Source: Aliiroseovarius sp. S1339
GTDB taxonomy: Bacteria; Pseudomonadota; Alphaproteobacteria; Rhodobacterales; Rhodobacteraceae
Assembly: GCF_023195695.1 (NCBI RefSeq)
Contig: NZ_JALPQG010000002.1
Span: forward strand, 124,001 to 188,000
DNA length: 64,000 bases
Direction: 5' to 3'
Shown: positions 53,069 through 64,000 of the stretch, piece by piece
How the letters are laid out: the number at the start of each line of letters is the position of its first letter
How positions within the stretch are numbered: position 1 is the first letter of the stretch
Made by a program: the position numbers and the translations under genes
The notes under the pieces: generated by a model
Told to the model about the DNA's origin: nothing
Seen by the model: only the letters and a program-made list of their open reading frames with translations
Databases searched by the model: none

Positions 53069-53500
53069 ATGGATGAAAAAGACCGCGAATTGCTTGCCCA
53101 GCTTGAAGGGAATGCGCGCCTGCCCGTGGCGACGCTGGCCCGCCGATTGGGGCTTGCACGATCCACCGTTCAAGCCCGTATCGAGCGGTTGGAGGAGAAG
53201 GGGATCATCGCCGGATATGCCTTACGGCTTGGCGATGCTGCGCGCGGCGACCGCATCCGCGCCACGGTATTGATCGCGATTGAGCCGCGTTCGACGCCGG
53301 CGGTTCTGGCGCGATTGAAAACCCTGGCGGCAGTCGAAACAGCGCACACAGCTTCCGGTCGTTTCGACATGATCCTGCAACTCGCGGCGGCATCGACAAC
53401 AGAGCTGGATCAAACGCTTGATGCGATTGGCGAAATCGACGGTGTTAAAAGCTCGGAAAGCCTGATCCACCTGTCGACGCGGATTAACCGATTAGGATAG
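53069..53500 (+). CDS. Lrp/AsnC family transcriptional regulator
   Basis: A 143-residue regulator with an N-terminal helix-turn-helix (ARLPVATLARRLGLARSTVQARIERLEEKGIIAGY) and a RAM-type C-terminal domain. ATG 53069 gives the normal family start MDEKDRELLAQL; GAGGA is ten bases upstream. It is divergent from the decarboxylase with 131 bases between starts, so it may sense ornithine, lysine or a related amino acid and control that gene (inference). Confidence 0.9.
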   Translation: MDEKDRELLAQLEGNARLPVATLARRLGLARSTVQARIERLEEKGIIAGYALRLGDAARGDRIRATVLIAIEPRSTPAVLARLKTLAAVETAHTASGRFDMILQLAAASTTELDQTLDAIGEIDGVKSSESLIHLSTRINRLG

Positions 53501-53930
53501 CACACCGCCGTTCTTACGGAGTTCCCGCACTGGGCTGGTTGATGGTCTGAATGGGTGGATGCTGTGCTTGCTCAGGGCACCCTGATCACATCAATTTTTG
53601 GCTGCCAACGCCATCAAGCAATTGCACTAACCAAACATTGTGCCAACCGCAGGAAGTCGGAGCGCAAATACAAACTCATGAAATTCTACCTTTGGGTGAA
53701 AGACTTGCGCGTCGAGGCGTAACTGTATTGTCATCGCGCAACGCTTCGCCTAGTTGTTTTATTACGACTACGGTCGGTTTTTTTGGGACTATTTTAAATC
53801 AATTGCGCCAGCATCGGGCGTCTTTGTTAACATTTGGGGAAATACCGAAACGCCTAGCGCGACTTTAGAGAACTGGCCGAAACAGGCAAAGACAAAGTTC
53901 GATAGGCGATTTTTCTGTTGCGAGGGGCAA
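53501..53930 (+). other. AT-rich leader before the autotransporter gene
   Basis: About 430 bases with no supported gene. The frame of the next gene runs open upstream to 53754, but its extra 59 residues have no Shine-Dalgarno and are rich in aromatic residues and Cys, so I take them as untranslated. The composition is more AT-rich than the flanks. A CGACTACGGTCG palindrome followed by a T-run sits near 53765-53785. It may hold the promoter of the autotransporter. Confidence 0.5.
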
Positions 53931-56069
53931 ATGAAAAAAACACTCAAGGATCGGGCACCTGAAAGCTCAACGCTATCGTTTACTGTGAAAGCCTTGCCAA
54001 TTGCCGCGATCTTAGGGCTGACAATCGTCGCGAACACCAGCCAGGCGCAAACCGCGATGCCGACCATGGAGGTGATACCGACATTTGACGACAGCGCGTT
54101 TTTCACCCAATCGGACGCACTTGGCATTTCCGGTGACGGCTCCGTCGTGGTTGGGGCAGCGACTGATGCCGCGGCGGGTAGAATTGCGTTTTCATTCGCG
54201 GGTGGCACATTAACAAACCTTGTGCCGCTTGGCTCTGCCAATCCAAGCGCTGCACTGGGCGCGTCATTCGATGGGTCGGTTATTGCAGGCTACCAATTCA
54301 ACAGCATGGGGCCAATCGCAACCTATTGGACGCAAGCTACCGGAGCCGTCGCAATTCCGACAGGCCCCACTATCTATAGCCGGGCCGAAGACGTCAGCGG
54401 TGACGGAACGCGGATCGTTGGTACATTGTTCGGTGACGGAGTGTCCCCCCCACCAGTCGGACCGACCGCACCTGCGGCATATGACCGGGCATTCGTCTGG
54501 ACGCACGCAACCAACACAATTGTCACTTTGACTGGCTTGATCCCAGGTGGCGCAACGCTTGGCAATGACATCAGCAATGATGGTGCAATTGTCGTGGGCC
54601 GCGCCGATAACGGCACCGCAAACCACGCCTTCCGCGCTGTCGTTGGCGGCGCGATCAGCGATCTGGGCACAATCGGTGGGGCGGCAGGCTCCAGCGAAGC
54701 AAATGGTGTCAGTGGCGACGGCCTTGTTGTGGTTGGGCAATCGGTGGCGCCAGCCGCAACGGGCCAACGCGCGTTTCGTTGGAGCGCTGGCACTGCCATG
54801 GTGCAACTGAACTCAACCGACGAGGCGAACGTGACGTTCTCTCTGGCGAATGCCGCGAGCGAGGATGGATCTTATGTCGCGGGGGCAGCCCGCTATAGCA
54901 CGACACCGGGCTATCGCGCCATTCGTTGGGACGGCGCAGGCGTCGCGACCGATCTAGGTGATTTCACAACCAACAACGATGGAACGTCTTTCGCAAGTGG
55001 CATCAGCGCAGACGGGTCGATTGTTGTGGGCAACGCCTCCAACGACGCGGGCAATATCCGAGGCTTCATCTGGCGTGACGCCGTGCAGCCCGGCGGCACG
55101 ATGCTGGATCACATAAACACCCTGACCCAAGTGGCCAACAACGCCGCCGAGCAGGCGGCAGGTGCACTTTACTTGGACAAAATCGTGCAATTCACGCTTG
55201 GCCAATCACTTGAACTGCCGGTTGGCGGCGCGGACGGTGATCGCAGCAAAGCCGGCATCGGGCGCCCCTACTCTTTGCGGATCGCAGCGGGTGCAGCAAA
55301 CAACCCGGATGGCAACAACACTGCCGTCGCTGGTCTGACTGCAGCCATGGCGTTGAACGACAACATGTCGTTTGGCGGCCATCTGGGTCTTGGCAAGGAC
55401 GACGGTGATCTGGCGGGCTTCGGCATTGATGGCACCTTCCAAACCTTCGGCGCTTATCTGCAAGGCGGCCATCCCAGCACCGAAGGCTTGAACTGGAAAG
55501 TCGCCGCTGCGCAAACCTCGGCACAGGTGGAGATCACACGCTCGACAGCTTTGGCGAACACCGAGCGCGGCACCGGGACCACCGACATGAGCGCGCGCGC
55601 CGCCTCGGTCGAGATGGGGTATGCGATGCGTCGCGGTTCGGCTCTGATCACGCCTTTCATGCGCGTCGCCCGTTCGTCCGTGCAGCGTGATGGCTATTCT
55701 GAAACCGGGTCCGTCGCCTTCCCGGTCACCTATAACGACTACGAAGTCAACGCGACGCTTGCCACGCTGGGCACCGATGTGCGCCTGCCGGTTTCGGATG
55801 CGGGCGTCGTGCGGCTGACGGCTGGGGTGGAATGGGATCTGTCCCGCTCGACCGACGCGGTCACGGGCACAAGCGCCATTCCGGGGATGACCAGCTTCGC
55901 TATCGCGGCCCCAACGCTGGAGCATGAGGAACGGCTCTTTGCCGAGGCGCGGTATACCCACAGCCTTGGCAACGGGCGCAGCTATGATTTGGGCGTGGGC
56001 CTGCAGCAAACAGCCTATGCTGAGAAGCCGTCGCTGACGGCGTCAATCGGATACCAGATGGATTTCTGA
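53931..56069 (+). CDS. Autotransporter with HAF-type repeats and C-terminal beta-barrel
   Basis: A 712-residue secreted or surface protein of type V secretion. GAGGGG lies five bases before ATG 53931, and a long signal peptide (residues 1-43, ending TSQAQ) follows. The passenger has seven copies of a repeat whose core is G-[IV]-S-x-D-G-[ST]-x-V-V-G, with the invariant Asp at residues 69, 114, 158, 217, 263, 312 and 361. A spacing of 44-59 residues fits the blades of a beta-propeller of HAF-repeat type. The C-terminal part, from about residue 440 to the final aromatic F, shows alternating amphipathic strands and ends in SIGYQMDF, as autotransporter barrels do. No protease motif is seen. Confidence 0.82.
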   Translation: MKKTLKDRAPESSTLSFTVKALPIAAILGLTIVANTSQAQTAMPTMEVIPTFDDSAFFTQSDALGISGDGSVVVGAATDAAAGRIAFSFAGGTLTNLVPLGSANPSAALGASFDGSVIAGYQFNSMGPIATYWTQATGAVAIPTGPTIYSRAEDVSGDGTRIVGTLFGDGVSPPPVGPTAPAAYDRAFVWTHATNTIVTLTGLIPGGATLGNDISNDGAIVVGRADNGTANHAFRAVVGGAISDLGTIGGAAGSSEANGVSGDGLVVVGQSVAPAATGQRAFRWSAGTAMVQLNSTDEANVTFSLANAASEDGSYVAGAARYSTTPGYRAIRWDGAGVATDLGDFTTNNDGTSFASGISADGSIVVGNASNDAGNIRGFIWRDAVQPGGTMLDHINTLTQVANNAAEQAAGALYLDKIVQFTLGQSLELPVGGADGDRSKAGIGRPYSLRIAAGAANNPDGNNTAVAGLTAAMALNDNMSFGGHLGLGKDDGDLAGFGIDGTFQTFGAYLQGGHPSTEGLNWKVAAAQTSAQVEITRSTALANTERGTGTTDMSARAASVEMGYAMRRGSALITPFMRVARSSVQRDGYSETGSVAFPVTYNDYEVNATLATLGTDVRLPVSDAGVVRLTAGVEWDLSRSTDAVTGTSAIPGMTSFAIAAPTLEHEERLFAEARYTHSLGNGRSYDLGVGLQQTAYAEKPSLTASIGYQMDF

Positions 56070-56090
56070 TCCTCACACAAGCCTATGATC

Positions 56091-56124
56091 AGACGCCCGG
56101 GCCCAGCGCTCGGGCGTTGTCTTT
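56091..56124 (+). terminator. Terminator of the autotransporter gene
   Basis: ACGCCCG at 56093-56099 pairs with CGGGCGT at 56111-56117 around an 11-base loop, and TGTCTTTT follows. It starts 21 bases after the stop codon. Confidence 0.75.
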
Positions 56125-56196
56125 TGGGACCGGGCTTCCCCTTTGCGCCCGTCTTGGGTAAACGGTCTTGAACTCAGACGACTTGGGACGACAACC

Positions 56197-59340
<3,144 letters not shown>

Positions 59341-59362
59341 GGCCAATCGCAAGAAAATGAAC

Positions 59363-59398
59363 ATCAGGCCGGGCAACATGTCCGGCCTGATTAGTTTT
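59363..59398 (+). terminator. Rho-independent terminator of valS
   Basis: ATCAGGCCGG (59363-59372) and CCGGCCTGAT (59382-59391) are a perfect ten-pair stem with a nine-base loop; TAGTTTTG follows. It also lies beyond the 3' end of the convergent microprotein gene. Confidence 0.85.
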
Positions 59399-59404
59399 GG
59401 GGGC

Positions 59405-59581
59405 TTACGGCACCAGCCGTTCCACGGCGCGCATCATCCCAAGCGACTTGTCATAGACAAGCGTCAGAACGCGGCGCATCGGCGGAGAACTAACGGCCTT
59501 GCTGGCGATCTGTGGCAACCCACGGGTCGCCCCAGCCGCGGCCGCACTGGCCAGAAAAAGTCGGCGGTTCATTTTGGGCAT
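59405..59581 (-). CDS. 58-residue microprotein with twin-arginine-like N-terminus
   Basis: Translated from ATG 59581 after GGAGGG at six bases: MPKMNRRLFLASAAAAAGAT resembles a Tat signal (N-R-R-L-F-L then an Ala-rich stretch), and the rest is short and basic with RRVLTLVYDKSLGMM. It ends at 59405. It is convergent with valS, whose terminator begins just beyond it, and divergent from the HisC-like gene. The size and signal suggest a membrane-anchored or exported microprotein of unknown function; it could also be a degraded gene. Confidence 0.55.
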   Translation of the reverse strand: MPKMNRRLFLASAAAAGATRGLPQIASKAVSSPPMRRVLTLVYDKSLGMMRAVERLVP

Positions 59582-59677
59582 AGCGCGCCCTCCACTCGTT
59601 AAGAACTCGTCTTATTTGGGTGTTGCCGCTCGATTTTCAACCTTGTCGCCTGCGATCTGCCCTGCTCTAACACCCCT

Positions 59678-60790
59678 ATGACCAAGACCTATGCCCGCCT
59701 GACCCCGCTTGCCGAAAGCCTTCCCGCGACCGTCCCGTTTGTGGGGCCCGAAACGCAGGAACGTGCTCGTGGCCGTGCCTTCGCCGCGCGTCTGGGTGCC
59801 AATGAAAACACGTTCGGCCCCTCGCCCCACGCCATCGCCGCGATGGCAGGTGCCGCCAAGGATGTGTGGATGTATGGCGACCCGGAGAACTTCGAGTTGC
59901 GCACCGCACTGGCCGTGCATCATCAGATCGACGCTGACAACATCATGGTCGGTGAAGGCATTGACGGGCTGCTGGGCTATCTTGCGCGGCTGCTGGTGGG
60001 TCCGGGCGATGTGGTTGTGACGTCGCAAGGCGCATACCCGACCTTCAATTATCACGTTGCGGGCTTTGGTGGGCGGATCGAGACCGTGCCTTACAAGGAC
60101 GACCATGAAGACCCCGACGCGTTGATCGCCAAGGCGACCGAAACGGGCGCGAAGCTTGTTTATCTCGCCAATCCCGACAACCCGATGGGCACATGGCACA
60201 ACGCTGATACCATCCAGCGCATGATCGACAGTGTGCCGCAGGGCTGTCTGTTGATCCTTGACGAAGCCTATGTCGAGTTTGCCCCGGACGGCACGGCCCC
60301 GCGCCTTGCCCCCGATGACCACCGCGTCATCCGTATGCGCACCTTTTCAAAGGCTTACGGAATGGCTGGGGCGCGGGTCGGGTACGCGATTGGCGCAAAA
60401 GACCTGATCACCGCGTTTCACAAAATCCGCAATCATTTCGGCATGTGTCGGATCAGCCAAGCAGGGGCGCTGGCGGCGCTTCGCGATCAGGATCACCTGT
60501 CGCAAACCATCGCCAATGTGGCTGCCGCCAGAACCCGGATAGACCAGATCGCACGCGAAAACGGCTTGACCACCCTGCCCTCTGCCACCAATTTCGTGGC
60601 CGTGGATTGTGGTCGCGACGGCGCCTTTGCCAAAGCCGTGCTGGACGCGCTGACCGATCAGGACATCTTCGTGCGCATGCCCTTCGCCGCCCCGCAAAAC
60701 CGCTGCATCCGTGTGTCAGCGGGTCGACCTCAGGAACTGGACGCCTTCGCAGCCGCAATGCCCATCGCACTTGAGAAAGCACGCGGTTAA
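59678..60790 (+). CDS. HisC-like PLP aminotransferase
   Basis: A 370-residue fold-type I aminotransferase. The PLP Lys is in FSKAYGMAGARVGYAIG, with the preceding Asp in LILDEAYVEF and the Tyr/Ala in LANPDNPMGTW, and Arg in CIRVSAGRPQEL for the substrate carboxylate. It fits the histidinol-phosphate aminotransferase family, but roseobacters have several such paralogues and no his gene is near. It starts at ATG 59678, 96 bases from the divergent microprotein gene. No strong Shine-Dalgarno. Confidence 0.85.
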   Translation: MTKTYARLTPLAESLPATVPFVGPETQERARGRAFAARLGANENTFGPSPHAIAAMAGAAKDVWMYGDPENFELRTALAVHHQIDADNIMVGEGIDGLLGYLARLLVGPGDVVVTSQGAYPTFNYHVAGFGGRIETVPYKDDHEDPDALIAKATETGAKLVYLANPDNPMGTWHNADTIQRMIDSVPQGCLLILDEAYVEFAPDGTAPRLAPDDHRVIRMRTFSKAYGMAGARVGYAIGAKDLITAFHKIRNHFGMCRISQAGALAALRDQDHLSQTIANVAAARTRIDQIARENGLTTLPSATNFVAVDCGRDGAFAKAVLDALTDQDIFVRMPFAAPQNRCIRVSAGRPQELDAFAAAMPIALEKARG

Positions 60791-61007
60791 GCCTTGGCAA
60801 TCTCCCGCGCGAATGCGACAGGAACGCCTGCCCCTTGCAGCCATCCCACGGCGCAACACTGACTGGATTGACCGCCGCAATCTAATCATCCGCATGACGC
60901 TTCGCTGATTGACCGCCGACCGGGCCGTGCTTGTCTGGACTTGCGGGACAGGCTACACCGCCATGAACCCGCCCGCAAATTCGCTGGGCCATCCACCCGG
61001 AGACACA

Positions 61008-61694
61008 ATGTTTTCCAAGGTCTACGCCCGGATCAAACAGTGGGAGCGCAGCTGGAAAAGCTCGTTTGGCACCGACATTTCGACGCCCGAGGGACGACGG
61101 GCCGCGCGTCGTCACAACAACATCGTGGACCATGCGTTTCTGCGTCGCATCCTGCCCAACCGATACAAGCTGTCGGATGACGCATGGCGGTCGAACCAAC
61201 CCGATCCCGTTCACTTTCCCGCGCTTGCCAAGATCGGCATCAAAAGCGTGATCAATCTGCGGGGGCCAGACAGGTTTTCCTATTACCTGTTCGAAAAAGA
61301 GGCCTGTGCCGATTATGACATGACGCTTTATGACTACGAACTTTTCGCCCGCGTGCTCGGCAGCCCTGACGAGTACCTTCAATTGCTTGACCTGATGGAC
61401 AGCGTCGAAAAGCCGATGCTCATCCACTGCAAATCAGGGGCAGACCGCACCGGCATTGCGGCGGCCCTGTATTTGTTGGACCAAAAAGGGGCGAGCATCG
61501 ACGCGGCACGCGCGCAACTTTCGCTGAAATATGCGCATCAGCGCTGGTCAAAGGCGGGCATTCTGGATCATCTTTTGGATACCTACGCCGCCCATATCGA
61601 AGCGGACCCGATACCTGTTCGGGACTGGCTGGCAAACCATTACGATCCCGAGGCCGTAACCGCCTCGTTCCTAGCTAAGCGGAGTAAAGGATGA
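61008..61694 (+). CDS. Tyrosine/dual-specificity phosphatase-like protein
   Basis: A 228-residue cysteine phosphatase. The P-loop is IHCKSGADRTGIA (C-x5-R), and a general acid Asp is likely in the DYELFARVLGSPDEY loop. SNQPDPVHFPALAKIGIKSVINLRG resembles the N-terminal part of bacterial DSP/PTP enzymes. GGAGA stands five bases before ATG 61008; an upstream ATG at 60963 is possible. The stop overlaps the ABC transporter ATG (ATGA), so the two are translationally coupled. The family includes lipid A and phosphatidylglycerol phosphate phosphatases, which suits the neighbouring lipid-flippase-like transporter (inference). Confidence 0.85.
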   Translation: MFSKVYARIKQWERSWKSSFGTDISTPEGRRAARRHNNIVDHAFLRRILPNRYKLSDDAWRSNQPDPVHFPALAKIGIKSVINLRGPDRFSYYLFEKEACADYDMTLYDYELFARVLGSPDEYLQLLDLMDSVEKPMLIHCKSGADRTGIAAALYLLDQKGASIDAARAQLSLKYAHQRWSKAGILDHLLDTYAAHIEADPIPVRDWLANHYDPEAVTASFLAKRSKG

Positions 61695-63571
61695 GCGCGA
61701 CAAAGCACCCTGACATGATCCGCTGGATGTGGCGAAGCTATATGCGTGCTTATCGCTGGCCGCTGATTGCGGCAGTGTTCCTGATGCTGCTGGAAGGGCT
61801 CGCGCTGGGGGGCCTAAGCTACATGATCAAGCCGATGTTCGATGTGGCCTTTTCGTCGGGCAGCACGTCGTCGATCATTGGCGTTGCGCTGACGGTGGCA
61901 GGCATCTTTGTTGTGCGCGCCATCGCCGCTTTTGGTCACCGCGTTTTGATGGTGCATGTCGGCCAACGGGTGGCGGCCAAACTGCAATCGAACATGATTG
62001 CCCATATGCTGGCACTGGACAGCAACTTTTTTCGCGACAATTCACCCGGCACGTTGATCGAACGCGTGCGCGGTGACGCGCAAGCCATCGCCACGATATG
62101 GGAGGTCGTTCTGGCCGCCGTCGCACGCGATGTTGTGTCGCTTCTGGCGCTGCTGGGTGTGGCACTGTCGATTGACTGGCTGTGGGTCGTTGTTGCAGTT
62201 GCCGCCGCCCCGATCCTGACCATTCCGATGAGCATCCTGCAAAAACGGGTGCGTCGCACAACGACTGACAGCCGATCCTCTGCCGCCCAAATCTCGACGC
62301 GGTTGGACGAGATTTTTCACGGCATCAACTCGATCAAACTGTCGGGCACTGAACGCCACGAACAAGGCCGCGTGGACCGCGAGATCGACACGTTCGCCCG
62401 CACCCACTTGCAAAGCCAAGCCAACCAGGGCGGCATCGTCGCGATGGTCGACATCATCGCGGCGCTCGGTTTCTTCGGCGTGCTGGTTTATGGCGGCATT
62501 CAAATCAATTCGGGTGCCAAGACCGTTGGCGAATTTATGAGCTTTTTCACGGCGATGGCGCTGGTCTTTGATCCGTTGCGAAACCTTGGCAAAGTGTCCG
62601 GCGCGTGGCAAGCCGCGCTGGCCAGCCTTGAGCGGATCAGAAGTGTTTTCGACGAACGCCCCTCGATCCTGTCGCCGCCCAAACCGGCGGCACTGTCCGG
62701 CCCGGCCCGTAAAGCGAAGATCGAGCTGAAGGACGTCGCCTTTTCCTACGGCGACACCCCCGTATTGCGCGGTGCCAGCTTCACGGCCGAGGCCGGCAAG
62801 ACCACCGCATTGGTTGGCGCGTCAGGTGCGGGCAAGAGCACCGTGTTCAACCTGCTGACCCGTCTGGCAGATGCAAAGACCGGCAAGGTCACGATCGGTG
62901 GGGCGGACGTAACAAAGTTGCCATTGGATCAACTGCGCGGCCTGTTTTCGGTTGTCAGTCAAGAGGCGCTGTTGTTCGACGAAACCCTGCGCGACAACAT
63001 CTTGATGGGCCGCTCGGATATCACCGAAAAGAAGCTAAAACACGCTTTGGATGTGGCGCATGTTTCCGACTTCCTGCCGCAGCTGGAAAAAGGGTTGGAT
63101 ACCGCCGCTGGGCCGCGCGGGTCGAACCTGTCGGGTGGGCAGCGCCAGCGTATCGCGATTGCCCGCGCGGTTCTTCGCGACGCGCCGTTTCTTTTGTTGG
63201 ACGAAGCCACATCCGCGTTGGATGCGAAGTCCGAAAAACTGGTGCAGCAGGCTTTGGACGAGCTGTCAAAAGACCGCACCACACTGGTCATCGCGCACCG
63301 ATTGGCAACAGTGCGCGACGCGGACAAGATCGTCGTGATGGATCAAGGCAAAGTGGTTGATCAGGGCACCCATGAAGAGCTGTTGGCCGGTGGCGGCATC
63401 TATGCCCAGCTATACAAACTGCAGTTTCAGGATGACGGTAAGGCCGCAAAAGCTGCCCCGAAAGGCAGACGCCGCAAGCGTCACGTGTCTCAGGTCGAAC
63501 ACGCAGAACCCTCCCGCTGGTCGGTGCGCCGTCTGTTTACCGGGGGTCTTCTGGGGCGCAAGCGCGGTTGA
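61691..63571 (+). CDS. ABC transporter, MsbA-like (membrane and ATPase domains fused)
   Basis: A 626-residue half transporter acting as a homodimer. Six helices occupy residues about 10-300 and the ATPase domain follows. It has Walker A GASGAGKST, signature LSGGQRQR, Walker B FLLLDEATSALD and H-loop VIAHR. The domain order and length are those of MsbA-type lipid flippases and similar exporters. A basic C-terminal tail (GRRRKR and onward) is extra. It overlaps the phosphatase gene by four bases; ygfZ follows after 53 bases. Confidence 0.92.
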   Translation: MSATKHPDMIRWMWRSYMRAYRWPLIAAVFLMLLEGLALGGLSYMIKPMFDVAFSSGSTSSIIGVALTVAGIFVVRAIAAFGHRVLMVHVGQRVAAKLQSNMIAHMLALDSNFFRDNSPGTLIERVRGDAQAIATIWEVVLAAVARDVVSLLALLGVALSIDWLWVVVAVAAAPILTIPMSILQKRVRRTTTDSRSSAAQISTRLDEIFHGINSIKLSGTERHEQGRVDREIDTFARTHLQSQANQGGIVAMVDIIAALGFFGVLVYGGIQINSGAKTVGEFMSFFTAMALVFDPLRNLGKVSGAWQAALASLERIRSVFDERPSILSPPKPAALSGPARKAKIELKDVAFSYGDTPVLRGASFTAEAGKTTALVGASGAGKSTVFNLLTRLADAKTGKVTIGGADVTKLPLDQLRGLFSVVSQEALLFDETLRDNILMGRSDITEKKLKHALDVAHVSDFLPQLEKGLDTAAGPRGSNLSGGQRQRIAIARAVLRDAPFLLLDEATSALDAKSEKLVQQALDELSKDRTTLVIAHRLATVRDADKIVVMDQGKVVDQGTHEELLAGGGIYAQLYKLQFQDDGKAAKAAPKGRRRKRHVSQVEHAEPSRWSVRRLFTGGLLGRKRG

Positions 63572-63624
63572 CCCTTTCGCTCTGATCACGCCACCCTATA
63601 TTGGTGCGGCGACAGGAGAATATC

Positions 63625-64000
63625 ATGACCACAGACATCACGCGCACAGTTTTGCGCATCACCGGCGCAGACCGCGAAAGCTTTCTTCAGGGCCTCGTGA
63701 CAAACGACGTGAACAAGCTGGCGGACGGGATCGTCTATGCCGCCATTCTGACGCCGCAGGGGAAGTATCTGGCGGATTTCTTTCTGGCGCCGGACGGAGG
63801 CGCGATCTTGTTGGACGTCGCAACTGAACTTGCCCCGTCGCTGACCCAACGCCTGACCATGTATAAACTGCGCGCAGATGTGCAGATCACACCCACCGAC
63901 ATTGTACCTGCCCGTGGTCTGGGCGATGCTCCGCAAGGCGCTTTTGCAGACCCACGACATGACGCCGTGGGTTGGCGCGCCTATGACGGACGCGCCGGGC
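63625..64000 (+). CDS. ygfZ: Folate-binding protein YgfZ (CAF17/IBA57 family), 5' part
   Basis: Starts at ATG 63625 after ACAGGAGA and runs open to the right edge; 125 codons are present. VLRITGADRESFLQGLVTNDVNKL and ILTPQGKYLADFF are the N-terminal family signature. YgfZ helps repair or insert Fe-S clusters, using tetrahydrofolate. The C-terminal K-G-C-Y-x-G-Q-E motif lies outside the window. Confidence 0.93.
   Translation, partial: MTTDITRTVLRITGADRESFLQGLVTNDVNKLADGIVYAAILTPQGKYLADFFLAPDGGAILLDVATELAPSLTQRLTMYKLRADVQITPTDIVPARGLGDAPQGAFADPRHDAVGWRAYDGRAG

Overview
The window reads as chromosomal DNA of a marine alphaproteobacterium of the Rhodobacterales (Roseobacter group). Support comes from gene content: an ethylmalonyl-CoA pathway pair (crotonyl-CoA carboxylase/reductase and ethylmalonyl-CoA mutase), an AdoCbl-dependent class II ribonucleotide reductase, a PutR/PutA pair, a DUF1489 gene beside nrdJ, a TIGR02186-type protein, and a LuxI/LuxR pair preceded by a small acidic ORF. 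Gene density is high, with many 1-20 base overlaps, and nothing looks like an active phage, IS element or CRISPR array.

Layout. 1-5571: a ferric/AfuABC-type ABC importer operon on the minus strand, with the 3' end of an inositol-monophosphatase-family gene at its far end and a divergent HAD phosphatase at its near end. 5572-10316: a poor region, with about 900 bases without a convincing gene, a frameshifted aldehyde dehydrogenase, an intact short-chain dehydrogenase, an AraC regulator cut by an in-frame amber codon, and another 400 gene-free bases. 10317-12998: a P-type ATPase whose motifs resemble the Na+/K+-ATPase (P2C) group, preceded by an FNR-like palindrome. 13046-20602: nrdJ and small housekeeping genes (DUF1489, class IV aminotransferase, AbrB-type membrane protein, UspA, Nfu, TsaB, RimI). 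20759-26224: a complete BmpA/NupABC-type nucleoside importer operon ending in a purine nucleoside phosphorylase. 26290-29525: TauE/SafE permease, TIGR02186 protein and a RecD-like helicase. 29593-31300: a quorum-sensing operon (small ORF, luxR, luxI) with a perfect 20-base dyad in front. 31392-36541: ccr, a PlsB-like acyltransferase and ecm. 36548-43458: secreted DUF4329 protein, DeoD, DUF1989, DUF2478, FAD oxidoreductase, TrpA, VOC protein, YchF and a small membrane protein. 43699-48713: tRNA-Leu(UAA), putR, putA and a rhomboid protease. 48777-53500: Flp-like pilin, SuhB, MetR/MetF, and an ornithine-decarboxylase-type enzyme divergent from an Lrp regulator. 53931-64000: an autotransporter with HAF-type repeats, ValS, a 58-residue RR-signal microprotein, a HisC-like aminotransferase, a tyrosine-phosphatase-like protein overlapping an MsbA-like exporter, and the start of a YgfZ/CAF17 protein.

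The genes suggest a heterotroph that takes up organic nutrients (probable sugar phosphates, nucleosides, proline), assimilates acetyl-CoA through the ethylmalonyl-CoA route, depends on B12 for at least two enzymes, and uses acyl-homoserine-lactone signalling. The items most worth a second look are the importer whose iron-binding Tyr-Tyr site reads His-Asp, the P2C-like ATPase, the quorum-sensing operon with its dyad and overlapping small ORF, the HAF-repeat autotransporter, and the two broken genes around 6.5-9.9 kb.
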